Shown here: positions 26,043 through 35,364 of the stretch, in pieces
Layout: each line of letters begins with the position of its first letter
Numbering within the stretch: the first letter of the stretch is position 1
From: Candidatus Poribacteria bacterium
Lineage (GTDB): Bacteria > Poribacteria > WGA-4E > WGA-3G
Length of the DNA: 51,747 nt
Direction of reading: 5' to 3'
NCBI GenBank assembly: GCA_022824265.1
Contig: JAJEAG010000095.1
Location: 1 to 51,747 of the forward strand
Translations under genes and position numbers: made by a program
The notes under the pieces: model-generated
Told to the model about the DNA's origin: nothing
The model's database searches: none
Seen by the model: only the letters and a program-made list of their open reading frames with translations

Positions 26043-26390
26043 ATGCGTGATGTTCATCCGCGAACAATAATTTTTTATCAAATTCCAGACGGTTCCCAAC
26101 CTTTCATAGAATGGTTTAATTCAATTCGGGATACGAGGACAAAAAATCGGATTCAAGCACGTATAGATTCTGTTGAAACTGGCAACCTCGGTGTCTATAA
26201 ATCTGTAGGTGACGGGGTTATGGAACTAAAGCTTGACTTCGGTCCAGGTTATCGCATCTATTATGGTGAAGTGGACAATAGAATCGTTCTCCTGCTTTGT
26301 GGTGGTGACAAGTTTTCACAGAATAGGGATATTAAACGCGCAAAAAGTTATTGGACAGAATACAGGACAAGGGAAAAGTTAAATGACTAA
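26043..26390 (+). CDS. RelE/HigB-type toxin (phage Gp49-like, PF05973)
   Basis: The 115-residue product reads as a RelE-superfamily toxin of the phage-derived Gp49-like/addiction-module-killer group: FIEWFNSIRDTRTKNRIQARI (21-41), VYKSVGDGVMELKLDFGPGYRIYY (53-76) and a terminal CGGDKFSQNRDIKRAKSYW (88-106). Relatives cleave mRNA on the ribosome. Toxin precedes antitoxin, the usual order in HigBA-like modules, and the two genes overlap by eight bases, which implies coupled translation. It sits in a segment with mobile-element traces. Confidence 0.88.
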   Translation: MRDVHPRTIIFYQIPDGSQPFIEWFNSIRDTRTKNRIQARIDSVETGNLGVYKSVGDGVMELKLDFGPGYRIYYGEVDNRIVLLLCGGDKFSQNRDIKRAKSYWTEYRTREKLND

Positions 26391-26766
26391 GATATATGGA
26401 ACATGGCGAGAGTTCATGATTGAACAACTTGCCGAAGAGGAAGATATGAGTGGTTACCTCTCGGCTATAATGGAAGAATACCAATCCCATGGGAATGCAG
26501 CTGTTATTCAAACAGCATTAGAGAGTATTGTTACAGCAAAGGGAGGTATTACGGAAGTTGCAAAGAAATTCGACATTGATACCGATGTTCTCTCAGATGT
26601 GTTAACGAGCACCCAAGCACCACGGATTGACACACTCAGAACCGTACTCAATGCTTTAGGATGCTGTCTTTCAATTGCACCATTAGAAAATGTAGAAACA
26701 CATATTGAGATTGTTGACGACGCTCCGATAGAAACATCAATTCAACCGGTAGATGCGATTAGATGA
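26383..26766 (+). CDS. HigA-like helix-turn-helix antitoxin
   Basis: The 127-residue product has a helix-turn-helix region near residues 52-98 (GGITEVAKKFDIDTDVLSDVL, then PRIDTLRTVLNALG) of the type in addiction-module antidotes paired with Gp49-like toxins. The first 45 residues (SGYLSAIMEEYQSHGNAAVIQ) probably contact the toxin. It is likely to neutralise the toxin at 26043-26390 and repress the shared promoter at 25936. The acidic tail after residue 105 has no recognised role. Confidence 0.85.
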   Translation: MTKIYGTWREFMIEQLAEEEDMSGYLSAIMEEYQSHGNAAVIQTALESIVTAKGGITEVAKKFDIDTDVLSDVLTSTQAPRIDTLRTVLNALGCCLSIAPLENVETHIEIVDDAPIETSIQPVDAIR

Positions 26767-26787
26767 TAATAGAAAACCTGTCGGACT

Positions 26788-26874
26788 ATGCCCACACATA
26801 TTACTATCGCGGAACAACATAATGCGAAACTACCAGAAGACATCATAGCAATTTTAACACCTGTGCAGAAATAG
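26788..26874 (+). CDS. 28-codon ORF, possibly a truncated antitoxin
   Basis: ATG at 26788 gives a short peptide (THITIAEQHNAKLPEDIIAI, then LTP) before TAG. It resembles the start of AbrB/VapB-style small antitoxins, but the rest of such a protein is absent and there is no ribosome site. It is probably a remnant behind the HigBA-like pair, or chance. Confidence 0.2.
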   Translation: MPTHITIAEQHNAKLPEDIIAILTPVQK

Positions 26875-26891
26875 CAGTTGAAACCAAAAGA

Positions 26892-28667
26892 TTACGACTC
26901 GTCAGGATACATACCCTCTATCACATCATTGTATTTTTCTATAATAACGTTTCGTTTCAGTTTCAATGTTGGAGTCATTTCGTCTTCTTCCTGTGAGAAT
27001 TCCTTTTCAAGCAAAGCAAACCGTCTGACCTGTTCAAAGTCAGCAAAATCTGTCAGACGTTCACGAATTTCACTCTGAATAAGTTGTTGCACCTCGCGTG
27101 TTTTCAGTAATTCTGGGAGGTCGCTTGTGTCGACACCGTTCTCTGATGCCCACGATTTGAGCGCATCAAAATTCGGTACAATCAGCGCAGCAATATTCTT
27201 TCGTTCATTTCCCACCAACATTATTTGATTGATAAAAGGACTTTGTACCAATTGGCTTTCTAACGGCTGTGGCGCGACATTCTTACCATTGGATAGGACA
27301 ATAATATTCTTCTTACGATCAGTAATCTTGATAAATCCATCTTCATCAAAAATGCCTATGTCTCCAGTGTGGAACCATCCATCTGAATCAATAGACTCTG
27401 TGGTAGCTTCTTCATTATTGAAATATCCTTTCATTACATGAGGTCCACGAGTTATTATCTCACCATCTTCAGCGATTTTCACTTCAATTCCAGGGATAGG
27501 TGCTCCGACAGTACCAAATTTCCATTTGTCGGGGTGGTTCATACTGATGATAGGTGAAGTCTCTGTTAGACCGTATCCTTCCAGAATCAGAATCCCGGCT
27601 GCATGGAAGAACTCTGCAATTGATTTTGGTAATGCTGCTCCACCAGATACGAAGAATCTAAGCTTTCCACCAGTTGCAGCCTTTAATTTTGCGAAAACAA
27701 GTTTATCCGCTATGCTCTGTTTCAATTGTAATAATGCAGAAGGTTTTTCTCCGTGTTGTATTCTTGAACTCACCGCTGATCCGACTGAAACACCCCAGTG
27801 GAAGATCTTCTGTTTGAGGGATGACCCCGCCTGTACAGCCCGTAATACCCTATCGTGCATTGTTTCATACAATCTTGGCACACTGAGCATTACTGTCGGT
27901 GAAACATCTTGCATATTTTGTGCGACGGTGAATGTGCTTTCAGCATACGCAACCTTTGCACCAGAAAACAGAGGAACATAGTGTCCACCAAGACGTTCAA
28001 ATACATGCGATAACGGAAGGAAGGATAACAACACGTCAGTTTCAGTGACATCAATCAGTGATTTAGCAGCATTGTAGTTGGAAATAAAATTCGCATGTGT
28101 TAGCATAACACCTTTAGGGTTGCCTGTCGTTCCAGAGGTATAGATTATCGTCGCAAGATCGTTTTCATCTATATCAGTTTCTATAGATCTGTCTGTCTCC
28201 GAACCTTTACTACATACATCTACAAATTGGCTTACATCTGCTGGAACTTCATCATCAAGTTCATTATAGATAATGACGTGCTCAAGTGATGGCACTTCAT
28301 CGCGAATAGATATTACCTTCTTCAATTGATCTTTGGTAGATACACAGATAACCTTAGCACCAGAATCTTTGAGTATATATCCGACTTGTGCTGCGGTCAA
28401 TGTAGAAAACATCGGTACATTAACTGCACCAATTTTAAGGATACCGAAGTCTGTAATTGCCCATTCTGGACGGTTTTCGGATAGAATGGCTACCCTATCA
28501 CCTTTTTGTACCCCTAACGCATTTAGTCCTTTGCTGAAAACATCTACCGATTCTCCGAATTCGGTGTAAGATATATCTTGATAGGTTCCACCTTTCGGTT
28601 TATGTGCCAATGCGGGTTTATTACCGTAATCTTGAATTGCCTGCTCAAACAGAGATATTAGTGTCAT
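26892..28667 (-). CDS. Long-chain acyl-CoA ligase (AMP-forming)
   Basis: The start at 28667 is chosen for GGAGAGGAG a few bases upstream; the open frame extends 12 codons further without a ribosome site. The 591-residue product has the P-loop YTSGTTGNPKG (176-186), a GYGLTETSP motif near 356, GWFHTGDIG near 421 and the C-terminal hinge region DRKKNIIVLSNGKNVAPQ. It belongs to the bacterial FAA1-type long-chain fatty acid-CoA ligases, which activate fatty acids for degradation or phospholipid synthesis. The catalytic lysine region near the C-terminus looks intact (TPTLKLKRN). It is transcribed alone. Confidence 0.93.
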   Translation of the reverse strand: MTLISLFEQAIQDYGNKPALAHKPKGGTYQDISYTEFGESVDVFSKGLNALGVQKGDRVAILSENRPEWAITDFGILKIGAVNVPMFSTLTAAQVGYILKDSGAKVICVSTKDQLKKVISIRDEVPSLEHVIIYNELDDEVPADVSQFVDVCSKGSETDRSIETDIDENDLATIIYTSGTTGNPKGVMLTHANFISNYNAAKSLIDVTETDVLLSFLPLSHVFERLGGHYVPLFSGAKVAYAESTFTVAQNMQDVSPTVMLSVPRLYETMHDRVLRAVQAGSSLKQKIFHWGVSVGSAVSSRIQHGEKPSALLQLKQSIADKLVFAKLKAATGGKLRFFVSGGAALPKSIAEFFHAAGILILEGYGLTETSPIISMNHPDKWKFGTVGAPIPGIEVKIAEDGEIITRGPHVMKGYFNNEEATTESIDSDGWFHTGDIGIFDEDGFIKITDRKKNIIVLSNGKNVAPQPLESQLVQSPFINQIMLVGNERKNIAALIVPNFDALKSWASENGVDTSDLPELLKTREVQQLIQSEIRERLTDFADFEQVRRFALLEKEFSQEEDEMTPTLKLKRNVIIEKYNDVIEGMYPDES

Positions 28668-28799
28668 CTTGTCTCCTCTCCTGTTTTTTGGATATTCTAA
28701 CACGTTGCAATGATGTCAGTCAAGTTTTACAGTTCGTGTTGCAGGATTATTTTGTTAGAATATACATTGAAGGATACTACAAGGAATATATATCATAAT

Positions 28800-28918
28800 A
28801 GGACTTACGCACTTTTCGCGATTTTTCAATAATTATGACTAAAATGGTGTGTTTTTTAGCAGTATTCTGAGTTTCCAGCGCGCTTACAAAGCGCGCCTAC
28901 CACTTTTGCGTAAGTCCT
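28800..28918. mobile_element. 119-bp MITE-like element with terminal inverted repeats
   Basis: Left end AGGACTTACGCA (28800-28811) is the exact reverse complement of the right end TGCGTAAGTCCT (28907-28918). Inside is a hairpin GCGCGCTT (28878-28885), loop ACA, AAGCGCGC (28889-28896), followed by CTACC. There is no coding capacity. Ends of this sequence are familiar from IS630/IS5-type elements in other phyla. An IS630-type transposase starts at 51672 in this window, but a link is unproven. The rest of the 28668-29033 gap shows nothing else. Confidence 0.75.
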
Positions 28919-29033
28919 GTCATAAGTTGGTTAAAACGAAGCGATACCTATGAGATTGAACAATCAATCCCAACTATGGACTGAATGCGTGTGTCTTTGA
29001 ATTGTTCGGATAATTGTCAAACAGGTTATATTT

Positions 29034-32000
29034 CTAAGCATTAGGAAGTGTGTACACCCCTCTCCGAACTTTTACAATATCGCCAAGTTCTATAAGACGT
29101 TTGAGTTCGTTTCTAACGGAGGTTGGATGTCCTTCAATCGCAGCAACCAACTCAGCAGTCTTTTTATCACCATCGGCAAGGAGAGATAGAATTTGCTCAC
29201 GGAATGGAATGCGTATAATTCTACCACCTCTGAGTTTGTTCAATATACGGTTTGCATGAACTTTCGAACATCCCAAAACTTGTTGTACCTTATCTCTTCC
29301 AGATTCAGCAGTTAAATTGTCTCTTTCTGTTTCGTAGTGCTGGCGTGTAGCAATGGTTTCATCCAGTTTGTCTAATCCACCAGCAATCTCAAAGTCTTCC
29401 CAATCAAATAGCAACGTTTCAGGTCTATCAGTTATGTTGGACAGTGGTGTTCCTGTCAGTAAAACGACTGTTTTGTTCGGTAAACGGTTTAATCCTACTT
29501 GACCAATAATATGTTTGAGTAATCCGTCTACATTTCGTTTATAAACAGACTGGACACGTTCGTCTTTATAGTTTCCAAATTCCGATTCTCCCTCATAACT
29601 GAGGGGTGTTTCACTGTTTCCATACATAATCTGTGCATTCCTTAAAGTGACCCCAGGTGATAAATACGGTACGCCAACTAACCAAATTACGTCTGCTGTT
29701 TCAAGTATGGAATCTATGTCGTCTAACTGTTTGTAATTTTTCACGACACATACATTCTCAATTGATGCGATATTCTCCAAATGTCTACCTGTTGGTGCTC
29801 CTGAGATAATGGCGTGCTTAACGTTTGGATTACTCTCAATTTCTGCTTGGATACCGAGAAAAAAGCGTTGCCCAATTTCAGACATACCAAGTACGTCCCA
29901 ATCCGTATCATAGTTTAAAATCGTTTGACGTGGATAGATACCAGATCGGATCTGATATACACGATTCCCTGGTACCCATGTAGTGGGTTTGATCTGTTGT
30001 GTTTTTATTTCCTCATCTGGGAATATTCTGTGTAAGTCTCTGTCGTTAAGAGTTGACGACATGATTAGTAACCGTTTGACTTTCGGATGCAGAACTGGTG
30101 GCACCCAGAACTCCAGCATTTCGTTATCCCATATCATCGGTGTATCAGCATCCCTCTTGTAATATGTGAAGAAACGTTTGATCTGATGCCAAAATGTCCA
30201 ATCTGGATTACGATAGACTTTTGGTAATTCTCTGATTTTTTCTATGGTGGATATATCCAAGATACCTAATTCAATGGCTTGTGTGATTGACATTGAAATT
30301 TTTATATCCTTGTTAGGGACAAAGTCTTCAAGTGGAAAAACCTTGACTTTTTGTTCAATAAGTCTGGTTGTTGCGTTTTCGTCAAGTGGAATATAAGCAG
30401 AAGTTCCACCTTCGAACTCTATGGAGAAATGTGCTAATGTATTCCCTGTTTCATCATCAATTAACTCACGTGGTACAACTTTACCAGATATATTGACTAA
30501 GCACATCTGTTGGATAAGATCATCTTCCTGCGGTTCAAATGCCTGAATAATTGCACGCATACACCTTATAGCATTGCGATTTGGCACATCACTAGTTTGT
30601 AGTGCATTTATTAATGCATCCGAAAAACTTCCTAATGCCTTCCCTTTCCATCTCTTTCCCCAAACTTCTAAAGAGTGTTTTGATATATTACATTTAATGT
30701 GAAGTTGCTGAGCTTTTGCTTCATCAATGATACATAATCTATCTGTACCATCTACCTGATCAAGTAATTCTTCCGCAATTTCAGACCGTTCTGGGTCCAA
30801 AAATATCCTTGCTGGATGTGCTATTTGTGCTTTAGCATTAATTAATGCGTCTTTCTGAGACAAATATCCTTTATGCTGACACTCAGTGAAGACCGGACAC
30901 TTCGGACATATACTTTCGTCTGGATTCCCACCTTTTATTTCAAGTGCAGAACAACGTTCCATATCCTCACAAACATTGCCGCGTTGAAATGGTGTCGCCA
31001 TTCGTTCCGCAACAGGTATATTTCTTACCTGTTCCCACAAGTAACTCCGAGGTTTCCTAACAACCATTTGAACACCTCGTTTCTCAAAGTCTCGTTCAAT
31101 TTCTTTCAGAGTTTCGAGGTTACTTGTAAGACTAACCGTGCCATCGTTGAGAATATAGGAACTTACTGCATAACTCTTCCCTGCTCCTGTTTCAGCAAAA
31201 AGACCAATAATACGTGCATTCTGTTTAAATACGCGATTCATCTGTCTGGATGTCTCTTCAAGTGTGTTGTAGGTTTTGTTGGCAGGATCTGGCTTGTGTA
31301 GAACAGGAGATGGTCGTTTTAATGCTAACGGACTAAGATTTCCTTCACGGATAGCTAACACCTTGTCTGCTACAGGTATTTCTTTACTACCCAAAGTCGG
31401 TAAGATACCGGTATCGTCCCATACATCTGTTATTGGTGTTGCTTCCATCGGCATTCCATATTCAGGAGTAGATGCTTCTACCCATACAGTACCTTCATCC
31501 TCCCATAATGACACATGATTAACAGCGACCTTGCTTTTTTGATGAATCCAGTAGTGTACATTGTTTTCTTCTCGTAAATATATAAAATCTTTCTTAAGAA
31601 ACGCCTGTATCGCCAGATTAAGATTTAATGATCGATTGAATGCAGTTACAATAAGATTATTTTGAGTGGATGTTTCCGATATATCTTCTCCCAATGGAGT
31701 TGGCATGTGAAGTAAATCACGAAGAGGATCAATTGCAGCGAAAAGTACCTCTTTTGATATGATAGGGGGATTTAACAGGTTTCCAATTAATATCTCATAG
31801 CGTGCATCCCATTTGCTGTATCCTTCTTCCGCAATGATTTCAAGGTATACATCACGATGGTATGGATTTTCTGAGGTAGGATTATGCTTATAGATGTATT
31901 GTCTTGTGTCCTTAGCATTCGGATGGAGATAATTCGGTACTCTGCAGGAAAAGCGGATTCCTCCCGATTTTGATATGGTCAATAAGGGGTTAGCAACAGC

Positions 32001-32426
32001 ATTGGTGAGTGCCTTAATGCATGTATATACAGCGTCTGGGGCAGTACAAATAGTGTCATAAGTAATCTCAACATCGTGCCAAAGCGCGCCATTGCGTTCT
32101 GAAGGTTTACCGGTATATATTTGTATCCCCCATGATTTGTGCCATATTGATCCTCTCCAGTCTGATGTACTTTGACGTTTCAATAACCGTTCACCTGTAA
32201 AATGCCGGGGACCGCGATCGTGATATGGTGCACGTCCTATCGGCATAAAGGAAATACCCGCTTGTTCAAGTTCATAGAGTCTTATCGGGTATTTATACGC
32301 ACACTGGACAGTAAAATGATAAGAGATACCTTTATACAGTGCGGGTGTTGCTTTTGTTTTACGCTGCCGAAGTGAATTCTGGTGACGATAGTGGCAATGT
32401 TCAATAAGATTTTCCAAGTTTTGCAT
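29034..32426 (-). CDS. Large XPD/DinG-like SF2 helicase with Cys cluster, possible primase-like N-terminus and C-terminal winged helix
   Basis: The 1130-residue product has Walker A ETGAGKS (412-418), five cysteines at 486, 492, 507, 510 and 516 (C-x5-C ... C-P-K-C ... C) suited to an Fe-S or zinc site, and Walker B IIDEA (566-570). MSSTL (789-793) takes the place of motif III and GQVGLNR (975-981) resembles motif VI. That order matches XPD/DinG helicases. Residues 115-215 (WHDVEITYD, then SKSGGIRFSCRVPN) are reminiscent of primase-polymerase domains, a weaker match. Residues 1040-1126 look like two winged-helix units. It has its own promoter. It may belong to a mobile or defence element; the restriction-modification pair lies 2.3 kb upstream on the same strand. 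Confidence 0.65.
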   Translation of the reverse strand: MQNLENLIEHCHYRHQNSLRQRKTKATPALYKGISYHFTVQCAYKYPIRLYELEQAGISFMPIGRAPYHDRGPRHFTGERLLKRQSTSDWRGSIWHKSWGIQIYTGKPSERNGALWHDVEITYDTICTAPDAVYTCIKALTNAVANPLLTISKSGGIRFSCRVPNYLHPNAKDTRQYIYKHNPTSENPYHRDVYLEIIAEEGYSKWDARYEILIGNLLNPPIISKEVLFAAIDPLRDLLHMPTPLGEDISETSTQNNLIVTAFNRSLNLNLAIQAFLKKDFIYLREENNVHYWIHQKSKVAVNHVSLWEDEGTVWVEASTPEYGMPMEATPITDVWDDTGILPTLGSKEIPVADKVLAIREGNLSPLALKRPSPVLHKPDPANKTYNTLEETSRQMNRVFKQNARIIGLFAETGAGKSYAVSSYILNDGTVSLTSNLETLKEIERDFEKRGVQMVVRKPRSYLWEQVRNIPVAERMATPFQRGNVCEDMERCSALEIKGGNPDESICPKCPVFTECQHKGYLSQKDALINAKAQIAHPARIFLDPERSEIAEELLDQVDGTDRLCIIDEAKAQQLHIKCNISKHSLEVWGKRWKGKALGSFSDALINALQTSDVPNRNAIRCMRAIIQAFEPQEDDLIQQMCLVNISGKVVPRELIDDETGNTLAHFSIEFEGGTSAYIPLDENATTRLIEQKVKVFPLEDFVPNKDIKISMSITQAIELGILDISTIEKIRELPKVYRNPDWTFWHQIKRFFTYYKRDADTPMIWDNEMLEFWVPPVLHPKVKRLLIMSSTLNDRDLHRIFPDEEIKTQQIKPTTWVPGNRVYQIRSGIYPRQTILNYDTDWDVLGMSEIGQRFFLGIQAEIESNPNVKHAIISGAPTGRHLENIASIENVCVVKNYKQLDDIDSILETADVIWLVGVPYLSPGVTLRNAQIMYGNSETPLSYEGESEFGNYKDERVQSVYKRNVDGLLKHIIGQVGLNRLPNKTVVLLTGTPLSNITDRPETLLFDWEDFEIAGGLDKLDETIATRQHYETERDNLTAESGRDKVQQVLGCSKVHANRILNKLRGGRIIRIPFREQILSLLADGDKKTAELVAAIEGHPTSVRNELKRLIELGDIVKVRRGVYTLPNA

Positions 32427-32513
32427 AACAGTAGAAATCGGTATGAAGAATGGGATATGTTGTTCTAAGAATTCCGGGTCAAGGATGAATTATTCAATAA
32501 AGTATAACTTTCA

Positions 32514-32541
32514 TTTTATTATGAGTATTGTTAATTGTCAA
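32514..32541 (-). promoter_or_regulatory. Sigma-70-type promoter for the helicase-like gene
   Basis: On the minus strand TTGACA (32541-32536), a 16-base spacer and TAAAAT (32519-32514). It points at the helicase-like gene with a leader of about 80 bases. Confidence 0.5.
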
Positions 32542-32658
32542 GATTAGACATGTAAAATTCAGGATAATTTAGTTTAAGCATTCTGTGTTTATTGTTACAA
32601 GGGGTTGTATCGTAGTTCGGAGCGCGTTGTGACCTATGAAGTGCTAAACTGAATGCCG

Positions 32659-33465
32659 TCATAGACGAAAACCTGTTTCTGTGCGATGCCAATTCTGTCC
32701 TTGGTCAGGGTGCCGAAACGGTATATTTCTACCTAATAACTGTTTCAGAATATCACTTTCATCAACTAACACATCGTCTGCCAACTGCCGAGGCATATCC
32801 TCTTGTGGATAGATAACAGAACGGTTATACATACCAAGTAACCCGACACGCGGGGAATCGGTAGTATTCGGAAGACATTGATGCCAAATTGCTCCGTTTG
32901 TAAACAGAATAGAGCCTTTCGGAGCGATTGCGACACTCATCTCAAGTCCTTCCGCTTCTCCTAATTCAGGACGGCGGAGGGTTTTGTGTGACTCCGCAAT
33001 GCATGCAGTTGCCCCGTTTTCTGACGTGAATTCATCTAACATCCACACTGTTTGTCCAGTTAGAGAACCTGATGGAAACGGCGATTGCATTGCCCAATAT
33101 GGGTAATCAATGTGCCAACCACCCGCAGGGGCACCCGGTCCTACGATATTCGCGGTAAACGTTGAGGCAATCATATCCTCGCCAAGCATCCGTTTCCATA
33201 CTGCAACTACCGTTGGATGTTGAATAAGTTTTCTGAAGATTGGTGATTTTCCAACAATTGCCCAGACGCGTCGTATTTTACCATTACCATAACTGTGGTC
33301 ATATCCGTTAGCAATGTCTTCATCAACCATTTTCCATATTGCTTCGCGTGCTTCGTCTGCTTCTTCAGGAGAAATCACATTCTCAATGATATGGAACCCG
33401 ATTTCGCGTAAATCATGTTCAACAAGATCCAGTCTTTCTGAGTTTAACGCTGATTTTATTTGCAT
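32659..33465 (-). CDS. Phytanoyl-CoA dioxygenase (PhyH) family protein
   Basis: The 268-residue product has the iron(II)/2-oxoglutarate dioxygenase facial triad H118-x-D120 (GWHIDYPYW) and H195 (IWHQCLPN). R206 (SPRVGL) is placed to bind 2-oxoglutarate. AGAGG lies upstream of the ATG. PhyH-type enzymes hydroxylate lipids, halogenated compounds or small metabolites. They are strongly expanded in Poribacteria-like genomes, with mostly unknown substrates. It ends and starts close to the epimerase gene upstream (18 bases apart), so the two probably form an operon. Confidence 0.9.
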   Translation of the reverse strand: MQIKSALNSERLDLVEHDLREIGFHIIENVISPEEADEAREAIWKMVDEDIANGYDHSYGNGKIRRVWAIVGKSPIFRKLIQHPTVVAVWKRMLGEDMIASTFTANIVGPGAPAGGWHIDYPYWAMQSPFPSGSLTGQTVWMLDEFTSENGATACIAESHKTLRRPELGEAEGLEMSVAIAPKGSILFTNGAIWHQCLPNTTDSPRVGLLGMYNRSVIYPQEDMPRQLADDVLVDESDILKQLLGRNIPFRHPDQGQNWHRTETGFRL

Positions 33466-33483
33466 TATCTCTTTACCTCTCAG

Positions 33484-34476
33484 TTAACGCATGCGTGGTA
33501 GGTTGCGGATTGTTTCTATAATCTTATCTTCCAAATCATCAGCATCACTATCCGGTACACGATTGTGTTTATCCATCCAAGCAATGTTTTCTGCAACACT
33601 TTGGGTTACTGGAATTTGTGGACTGAATTCAGGTATAGCTGTTGCAAGTTTTTCGTGGCTAAAAATCTGTGTATGTCCGAAATTTCCTCGTAAACCGCTG
33701 AACCGTTCAGGTGCCATCGCTATCAGTGTCTCTTGGGATACGTGGACAATTTCTATCTCAACACCGAGTGCTTCGGCAGCAGCACGGTGCCACTCATCCC
33801 AAGTGCGTGCTTGCGGATGGACGATATTGTATATTTCACCAAAACATTCAGGTTTACCGAGTATTCCTGCAAACGCATCTCCCGCATCCCGCGATGCAAG
33901 GAATTGAAAATAGTTCAATCCATCACCAGCAGAGAGAATTGGTTTCCCTTTTCGTAGCCGATCAATCCAACTCCCATCTCCACCTACTTGGCGTAGTAGA
34001 TTCATACCGGGACCGTGCGTATAGGAGGGTTTGAAAATAGTTACAGGGAATCCATCGCGCGCATGTGCTTCTAATAATAAGTTATCTGCTGCAACTTTGT
34101 TAAGTCCATATCCGGATATGCCTTGTAAAGGTGCTGTTTCGGGCAGATTTATTCCGCTGAAAGGTGGTCCATAAGTCATTACGGTTGAGCATTGGATAAA
34201 GTGTCCGATGTTTCCCTGACATGCCCACAGTGCAGACGCAGCATCTTCAGCATTGAAACTAATCATATCAATGACAGCGTCCCAGTCTTCCGCGCTAACT
34301 TTTGACTCAAAATCGTCGCGATGTTGTCGGTCACCGTGAATCACACGAATATATGTCGGTGGTGGGTCAACATGCTGTCCACGGTTAAAAAGAACAACTT
34401 CGTGGTTTCTGTCAAGTAGTGCTGCGACGATTCCACGACTGATATTTCCCGTCCCACCGATAACTAAGACTTTCAT
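33484..34476 (-). CDS. NAD-dependent epimerase/dehydratase (extended/atypical SDR)
   Basis: The 330-residue product starts with VLVIGGTGNISRGIV (3-17), a glycine-rich nucleotide loop. It has CSTVMTYGPPF (about 96-106) and a YGLNK segment (about 128-132) that supplies the SDR Tyr-x3-Lys pair. AAGGAAA precedes the start. The pattern fits UDP-sugar epimerase-like or isoflavone-reductase-like SDRs; the substrate is unknown. The following PhyH gene begins 18 bases downstream on the same strand, suggesting a two-step oxidation or modification of a sugar-like metabolite. Confidence 0.87.
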   Translation of the reverse strand: MKVLVIGGTGNISRGIVAALLDRNHEVVLFNRGQHVDPPPTYIRVIHGDRQHRDDFESKVSAEDWDAVIDMISFNAEDAASALWACQGNIGHFIQCSTVMTYGPPFSGINLPETAPLQGISGYGLNKVAADNLLLEAHARDGFPVTIFKPSYTHGPGMNLLRQVGGDGSWIDRLRKGKPILSAGDGLNYFQFLASRDAGDAFAGILGKPECFGEIYNIVHPQARTWDEWHRAAAEALGVEIEIVHVSQETLIAMAPERFSGLRGNFGHTQIFSHEKLATAIPEFSPQIPVTQSVAENIAWMDKHNRVPDSDADDLEDKIIETIRNLPRMR

Positions 34477-34692
34477 TGGTTAGTTTCCTTTTCAATTAAC
34501 TTTATTTCTGCGGGTGTTAATTCGTGTGAAAGTCGGGTACTGTGTGAACGAAGCCAAGACCTACGAAATAAAATTAATAAATAGTAGTATACACATGTAT
34601 TTTGGGTACTGGATTATTTATCCACTGGTGAATTACTGTCTGTTTAGTTGTAGAAACATTTAAAGATATTATCTGATATTATCTTGAATAAA

Positions 34693-35361
34693 TTATTGCA
34701 AAAGAAGTTTCTCAACAATTTGAGGGACATCCCCGATGGGACATGCAAAACTATAGGGTGGTTCTTTTCGTGTACATTCACGCAACATGGATAAGTTCTG
34801 TTCGTTGTAATAAGGTCCATCACATATAGCAAAAAGGGCTATTTTTGTATCTGTACTTCTGTTAAACGATTGTAGAAGCCTAAGAAGTTCGTTGCGTTGA
34901 TGGTCTTGTGCTCCACCTGATTCACGCGTAACTTTATGGGCAGCAAAACATCTAATATGAGTATTACCTACTATCCAAGTAAAATCTAATGACTTAATTC
35001 CTGTTGGTTTCTTTCCAGTAATTATGCTACCGTTTTCATCTAAATATTTCGCGTTTTTACCGCTTTTTGGCAAGGTTTTAAATAATCGCATTATATTCGG
35101 AAACATCCTGAGATATTTTTCCGCTTCTTTTTCTTCAAAACCTGTCTTTTTTGCATCTTTTGCAAAACAACAAGCGAACATGAAATCATTTTCTATTTTT
35201 TTACATACTTCTCTTTCATCAAAACCGAATCGTTCGCAAAACGTACGAATCCGTCGCATTAGTCCAAGGTCTTGTCTATCTAATAGAATTACAACTTCAG
35301 AACCATGTTTTTTCCATAATTCTCTTTCTACTTTGTCATAGTCAGGTGGATGAATACCCAT
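34693..35361 (-). CDS. Type II restriction endonuclease, PD-(D/E)xK-like
   Basis: The 222-residue product directly follows the DNA methyltransferase. Its central block reads KSLDFTW (about 128-134), CFAAHK (about 144-149) and ESGGAQDHQRNELL (about 153-166). An aspartate, a following [S/A]-H-K and a GGAQDxQ stretch are a pattern I recognise from several type II restriction enzymes of the PD-(D/E)xK fold, although the usual Glu before Lys is Ala-His here. GGAG lies seven bases before the ATG, inside the end of the methyltransferase gene. The recognition sequence cannot be read from the protein. Confidence 0.72.
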   Translation of the reverse strand: MGIHPPDYDKVERELWKKHGSEVVILLDRQDLGLMRRIRTFCERFGFDEREVCKKIENDFMFACCFAKDAKKTGFEEKEAEKYLRMFPNIMRLFKTLPKSGKNAKYLDENGSIITGKKPTGIKSLDFTWIVGNTHIRCFAAHKVTRESGGAQDHQRNELLRLLQSFNRSTDTKIALFAICDGPYYNEQNLSMLRECTRKEPPYSFACPIGDVPQIVEKLLLQ

Positions 35362-35364
35362 TTT

